In this document: positions 61,047-64,000 of the stretch, in pieces | Layout: each line of letters opens with the position of its first letter | How positions within the stretch are numbered: position 1 is the stretch's first letter | Source: Euglena gracilis | Taxonomy: Eukaryota; Euglenida; Euglenophyceae; Euglenales | Reading direction: 5' to 3' | Assembly: GCA_039621445.1 (NCBI GenBank) | Contig: CP154954.1 | Span: 5,743,919 to 5,807,918 of the forward strand | Length of the DNA stretch: 64,000 nt | The notes under the pieces: model-generated | What the model saw: the letters and a program-made list of their open reading frames with translations, nothing else | Databases searched by the model: none | Told to the model about the DNA's origin: nothing | Made by a program: the position numbers and the translations under genes

Positions 61047-64000
61047 TCATGGAAACATCAATGTTGTGTTTCTTGTTCCACAGCTTCCAATCTTGCTGGA
61101 CATACCCAACAAAACTGGTTGCTGGCTCCCAAGTGTCCTCCTCGGGCCCATACCCTCTCCAGCGGACCTTCCAAAGGTATACAAGGTTATACCTTTGTCG
61201 ATTTTGTGATCGATAATTTTATCGACTACAAAGTCGTCCGTCTCAGGTAATCTGGAACGGGGTTTGAAGTGCAAACACGGGATGGGTTTCCCATCCGGTG
61301 GCGACAGGTATGGTTTGAAGTCGTCCATATGAACGTCCTCGACACCATTCGGTAATGCAACCTTGTAACGCCCGCTGGTACCTAGTCTTTCTAGGATTTC
61401 ACAGGGGCCGAGCCAGAGGGGGTCCAGCTTGGAAGACTGCATGCGAGTGCGGCTATTCCGCACCCACACGCCGTCACCGGGACTATACACAGGTGACTTG
61501 AAATTCTGCAAAAACGATTTCCGTTTGGTTGCATGAATATCAGTCACGCACTTCTGGACTGCGGAACGTAGATTTTCTACTTCCGCAAACCAGGTCTCGC
61601 AACTGACACTCGTTCGGGCGGGTCTCTCCGAAGGGACATCCCCTATGGCCGGAGGGTCCCGTCCGAAAACTAATTTATAGGGGGAGTGAGGTAAAACCAA
61701 CCCTGGTAGGGTATTGATATAAAACAAAGACCATGGTAGAACTGATATCCAGTTGCTGCGCGAGTCAGCCAGTGAAAGGCGAAGCATATTCACAACGGAT
61801 TTCACGGCTGCCTCGGCTCTACCATTGCCTTTGGGTCGGTATATAATGGAAAAATGTTGCTCGATTCCGAGTAAACCGCACAAAGTGGTGAAAAACCTTG
61901 AAGAAATCAAATGGTCTTGATCACTCACGATTTCATTCGGTAAACCCATTAAGCAAATGCATTTCTCCAAAAATATAGTTGCCAAACTTTGGGCAGTCAA
62001 CCCTGACTTCTGCCATGGAATGGCTACAATGTACCCACTCAGCCTGCAGACGACAACAAAAACGTAATCGTAAATTCTGTCGTCCGTTCCTTTGCACGGT
62101 TCTAATTCCAGAAAATCCATGCAGAGGGATGTAAAAATGTCAGGGGGTACGGGGAAAAAGTCCATCGTACCAGGGGGGGTACCTCTCCGGGGTTTTACCG
62201 CTTGACAAATTTGACACCGTTGCGCTATTCGCAAACAGCGTGAGTAAAGCTCTTTCTCGCTCAGGGTTGTGCAATATCTGCGGCCCACCAACGAAAGAAG
62301 TTTGGGGGCCCCAGGGTGACCATGGTTGTGATAACACAAAATCACATCATCAACCAGGTCCTGGGGAATACAATATTTGTAACCCGATTCATTGCGAAAA
62401 ACCAACCGTAAAGGTGAAAGAGTGTAATTCTCCAGCACTTCGCCATTACGAAGTGTGATGACAATGGTGTCATACACCGGGTCACGACTATAATCCCATT
62501 CGCGAAAGAACAGTGGGGAAGGGGACTCCGTGCGCGTAATACGCCGGGGTCCGGACGTGCTTCCACGTCGGCGCCTTCCGCGCACTGGTGCGATCAGGAA
62601 TAGTTGTGAAACGGGAAAAGAATCCAAAAGATTATCCGCAGCGTCGTTTCGACGTGCGTATTCGTCAGCTTCCTGACTTCCATGAAAAGTCGCGTCTCCC
62701 TCATCCGGGTTCCCAGGGTAATACCAAGCGGCCCGATTGAGCGGATCCGCTACTTTTTGTGGGTGACCAGGGGTATAAATAACCACAAGTTTGAATTGAC
62801 TCAAGAACTCATGCCATCTGCATCGCCTTCCGACCGATGACATGGCCTTGTTCAAATCCTCGGTGTACCAGTGTTGGAGACTCTCATGGTCGGTCTCGAC
62901 GAGGATCTGGACGAGGCTGCTGGCTACCCAGCTTCGGAATTTCTGGAGTATAAGCACGATTGCGTAGGTTTCCTTCTCGCGTATACTCCATTTGACTTGA
63001 CCTTTTCCATCGTCGCCCTGTAACTTTCTGCTGAAGAAAGCCACAGGTCGGAGCTCATTCGCCGCATTATGCTGGCTAAGAACTCCGCCAACAGCGTAAT
63101 CGCTGCTGTCGACTTCCAACACGTATGGTTTGTACGGGTCCGCGATTTCGAGGACAACATTCTCCAAAAGCAAAACCTTGATTTTCTCAAGGGCTTCACG
63201 CATTTGGTCATCCCAAATGACTTTGGTGTTGTCAACAGCCCGGTTTTTGAGCTGTTTGGTGAGGGGCACCGCAATTTTCGCGAAGTCCTTCATATAAATC
63301 GCGTAGTATTGGGCTAATCCCAAAAATCCTTTGAGGTGAGTAATCGTTTTGATTACCTCAGGGGTCCATTTCTTAATGGCTTCGAGTTTACTCGGAGCGG
63401 CTTTCCGCTGTCCATTGCTAAGGATATGACCGCAAAATTTTATAAGTATCCGAAACAAATGCAGTTTCGCGCCTTTCGCGAAAAGCACATGTTTTTGAAA
63501 AGCGGTTAATACCGCGCAAACATGGTGGAAGTGTGTGACGAGGATATCCTCGCTCGATTTTGCGGATGGTGGTGGTGTTCCCACCAGCACATCATCAATG
63601 TACACAATGGCAAACGGTAAATCGCGTAGAACCCATTGTATCACGCGCTGAAACATGGCTGGGCCATTCTTAACACCCATGGGGAGTACCGTCCATTGGT
63701 ACACACCCTTGGATGTCACGAATGCCGTGTATGGTTGGGAGTCAGGGTGTAAGTGCATTTGGTGAAAACCGTCCTCCAGATCGAAAATTGACCACAACCG
63801 GTTTTCCGATTGTTTGGTGATCAAATCCTCGATCAGGGGGAGCGGGAAGGGATCATCCCTTGTTTGGGAGTTCAGGTACCGGTAATCCAGCACCAGCCTC
63901 CATTTCTTCTGACCTGAGGGGTCTGGGGGTTTAGGAACAACGAATGCCTGGGATGTCCACTCGCTTTTCGAGGGTACAATCCACTTGCGCTGAATAAGCT
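61047..64000 (-). CDS. pol: Pol of gypsy copy 3, RT to integrase, cut by the window edge
   Basis: Open from the window end through RT (LDYRYLNSQ, YIDDVLVG), RNase H (VLEVDSSDYAVGG), linker, HHCC zinc domain (HNHGHPGAPKLLSLVGRRYC … CQICQAVKPRRGTPPG) and DDE core (MDFLELEP, VSDQDHLISSRF, GRAEAAVKSV), as one frame. It therefore shows the intact RNase H-integrase linker that copy 1 lost. Near 61180 an 8-bp insertion (a duplication of TATACCTTTG-like sequence) shifts the frame inside the chromodomain. The protein ends at 61047 without the WKVRWRGYGPEEDTWEP motif that copies 1 and 2 still encode. The N-terminus, protease and gag lie beyond 64000. Confidence 0.88.
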   Translation of the reverse strand, partial: LIQRKWIVPSKSEWTSQAFVVPKPPDPSGQKKWRLVLDYRYLNSQTRDDPFPLPLIEDLITKQSENRLWSIFDLEDGFHQMHLHPDSQPYTAFVTSKGVYQWTVLPMGVKNGPAMFQRVIQWVLRDLPFAIVYIDDVLVGTPPPSAKSSEDILVTHFHHVCAVLTAFQKHVLFAKGAKLHLFRILIKFCGHILSNGQRKAAPSKLEAIKKWTPEVIKTITHLKGFLGLAQYYAIYMKDFAKIAVPLTKQLKNRAVDNTKVIWDDQMREALEKIKVLLLENVVLEIADPYKPYVLEVDSSDYAVGGVLSQHNAANELRPVAFFSRKLQGDDGKGQVKWSIREKETYAIVLILQKFRSWVASSLVQILVETDHESLQHWYTEDLNKAMSSVGRRCRWHEFLSQFKLVVIYTPGHPQKVADPLNRAAWYYPGNPDEGDATFHGSQEADEYARRNDAADNLLDSFPVSQLFLIAPVRGRRRRGSTSGPRRITRTESPSPLFFREWDYSRDPVYDTIVITLRNGEVLENYTLSPLRLVFRNESGYKYCIPQDLVDDVILCYHNHGHPGAPKLLSLVGRRYCTTLSEKELYSRCLRIAQRCQICQAVKPRRGTPPGTMDFFPVPPDIFTSLCMDFLELEPCKGTDDRIYDYVFVVVCRLSGYIVAIPWQKSGLTAQSLATIFLEKCICLMGLPNEIVSDQDHLISSRFFTTLCGLLGIEQHFSIIYRPKGNGRAEAAVKSVVNMLRLSLADSRSNWISVLPWSLFYINTLPGLVLPHSPYKLVFGRDPPAIGDVPSERPARTSVSCETWFAEVENLRSAVQKCVTDIHATKRKSFLQNFKSPVYSPGDGVWVRNSRTRMQSSKLDPLWLGPCEILERLGTSGRYKVALPNGVEDVHMDDFKPYLSPPDGKPIPCLHFKPRSRLPETDDFVVDKIIDHKIDKGITLYTFGRSAGEGMGPRRTLGSQQPVLLGMSSKIGSCGTRNTTLMFP

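Overview
This is nuclear DNA from a eukaryote with a large, repeat-rich genome. The signs are spliced exons, interstitial TTAGGG-type repeats, chromoviral Ty3/gypsy, DIRS-like and restriction-endonuclease-type non-LTR retrotransposons, and several small inverted-repeat DNA transposons. There are no operons, rRNAs, tRNAs or CRISPR arrays. A protist or alga seems likelier than an animal or land plant, but that is inference and I cannot name the lineage. A 13-N run at 55254-55266 is a scaffold gap.

The window has two compartments. From 1 to about 29 kb it is a patchwork of short non-coding elements full of G/C homopolymer runs. Several runs are the termini of TIR elements: TA-flanked elements (5513-5923, 9992-10251), 300-bp hAT-type elements with perfect 8-bp target duplications (15041-15340, 22172-22471), and TTAA-flanked elements arranged as two inverted pairs (15.87-17.06 and 20.59-21.90 kb). 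A truncated DIRS-like RT/RNase H gene lies at 681-3314. The best host-gene candidate is a four-TM membrane protein on the minus strand. Its exons at about 29.5-29.1, 14.45-14.23 and 14.06-13.87 kb join in phase across a ~14.7-kb repeat-filled intron. A lone plus-strand exon (26625-26866) sits inside its own TIR element.

From 29 to 64 kb the sequence is retrotransposons. Two 5'-truncated non-LTR elements on the plus strand (29.9-31.4 and 31.6-32.5 kb) keep a zinc-finger and PD-(D/E)XK-like endonuclease end. Everything further right is on the minus strand and consists of three copies of one Ty3/gypsy chromovirus family: gag with two CCHC knuckles, protease, RT, RNase H, integrase, chromodomain. 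Downstream of pol every copy carries a large extra module that I do not recognise: ORF-X (about 1,466 aa when copies are compared) and ORF-Y (about 340 aa, Cys/His-rich). Copies 1 (about 35.0-49 kb) and 3 (55.3-64 kb, cut by the window edge) are nearly identical. Copy 2 is diverged (53.3-55.25 kb pol, 49.2-53.2 kb ORF-X', and a tail plus LTR at 32.5-35.0 kb) and appears to have been split by insertion of copy 1. Two diverged LTR copies end in the same TGTACGTC terminus (32481 and 35009).

Most of these elements are broken. Copies 1 and 3 are damaged mainly by indels. Copy 2 and the adjoining gag are damaged mostly by TAG and TGA codons of the kind made by C-to-T change, with no TAA. The ORF-X/ORF-Y module is the best candidate here for an undescribed system.
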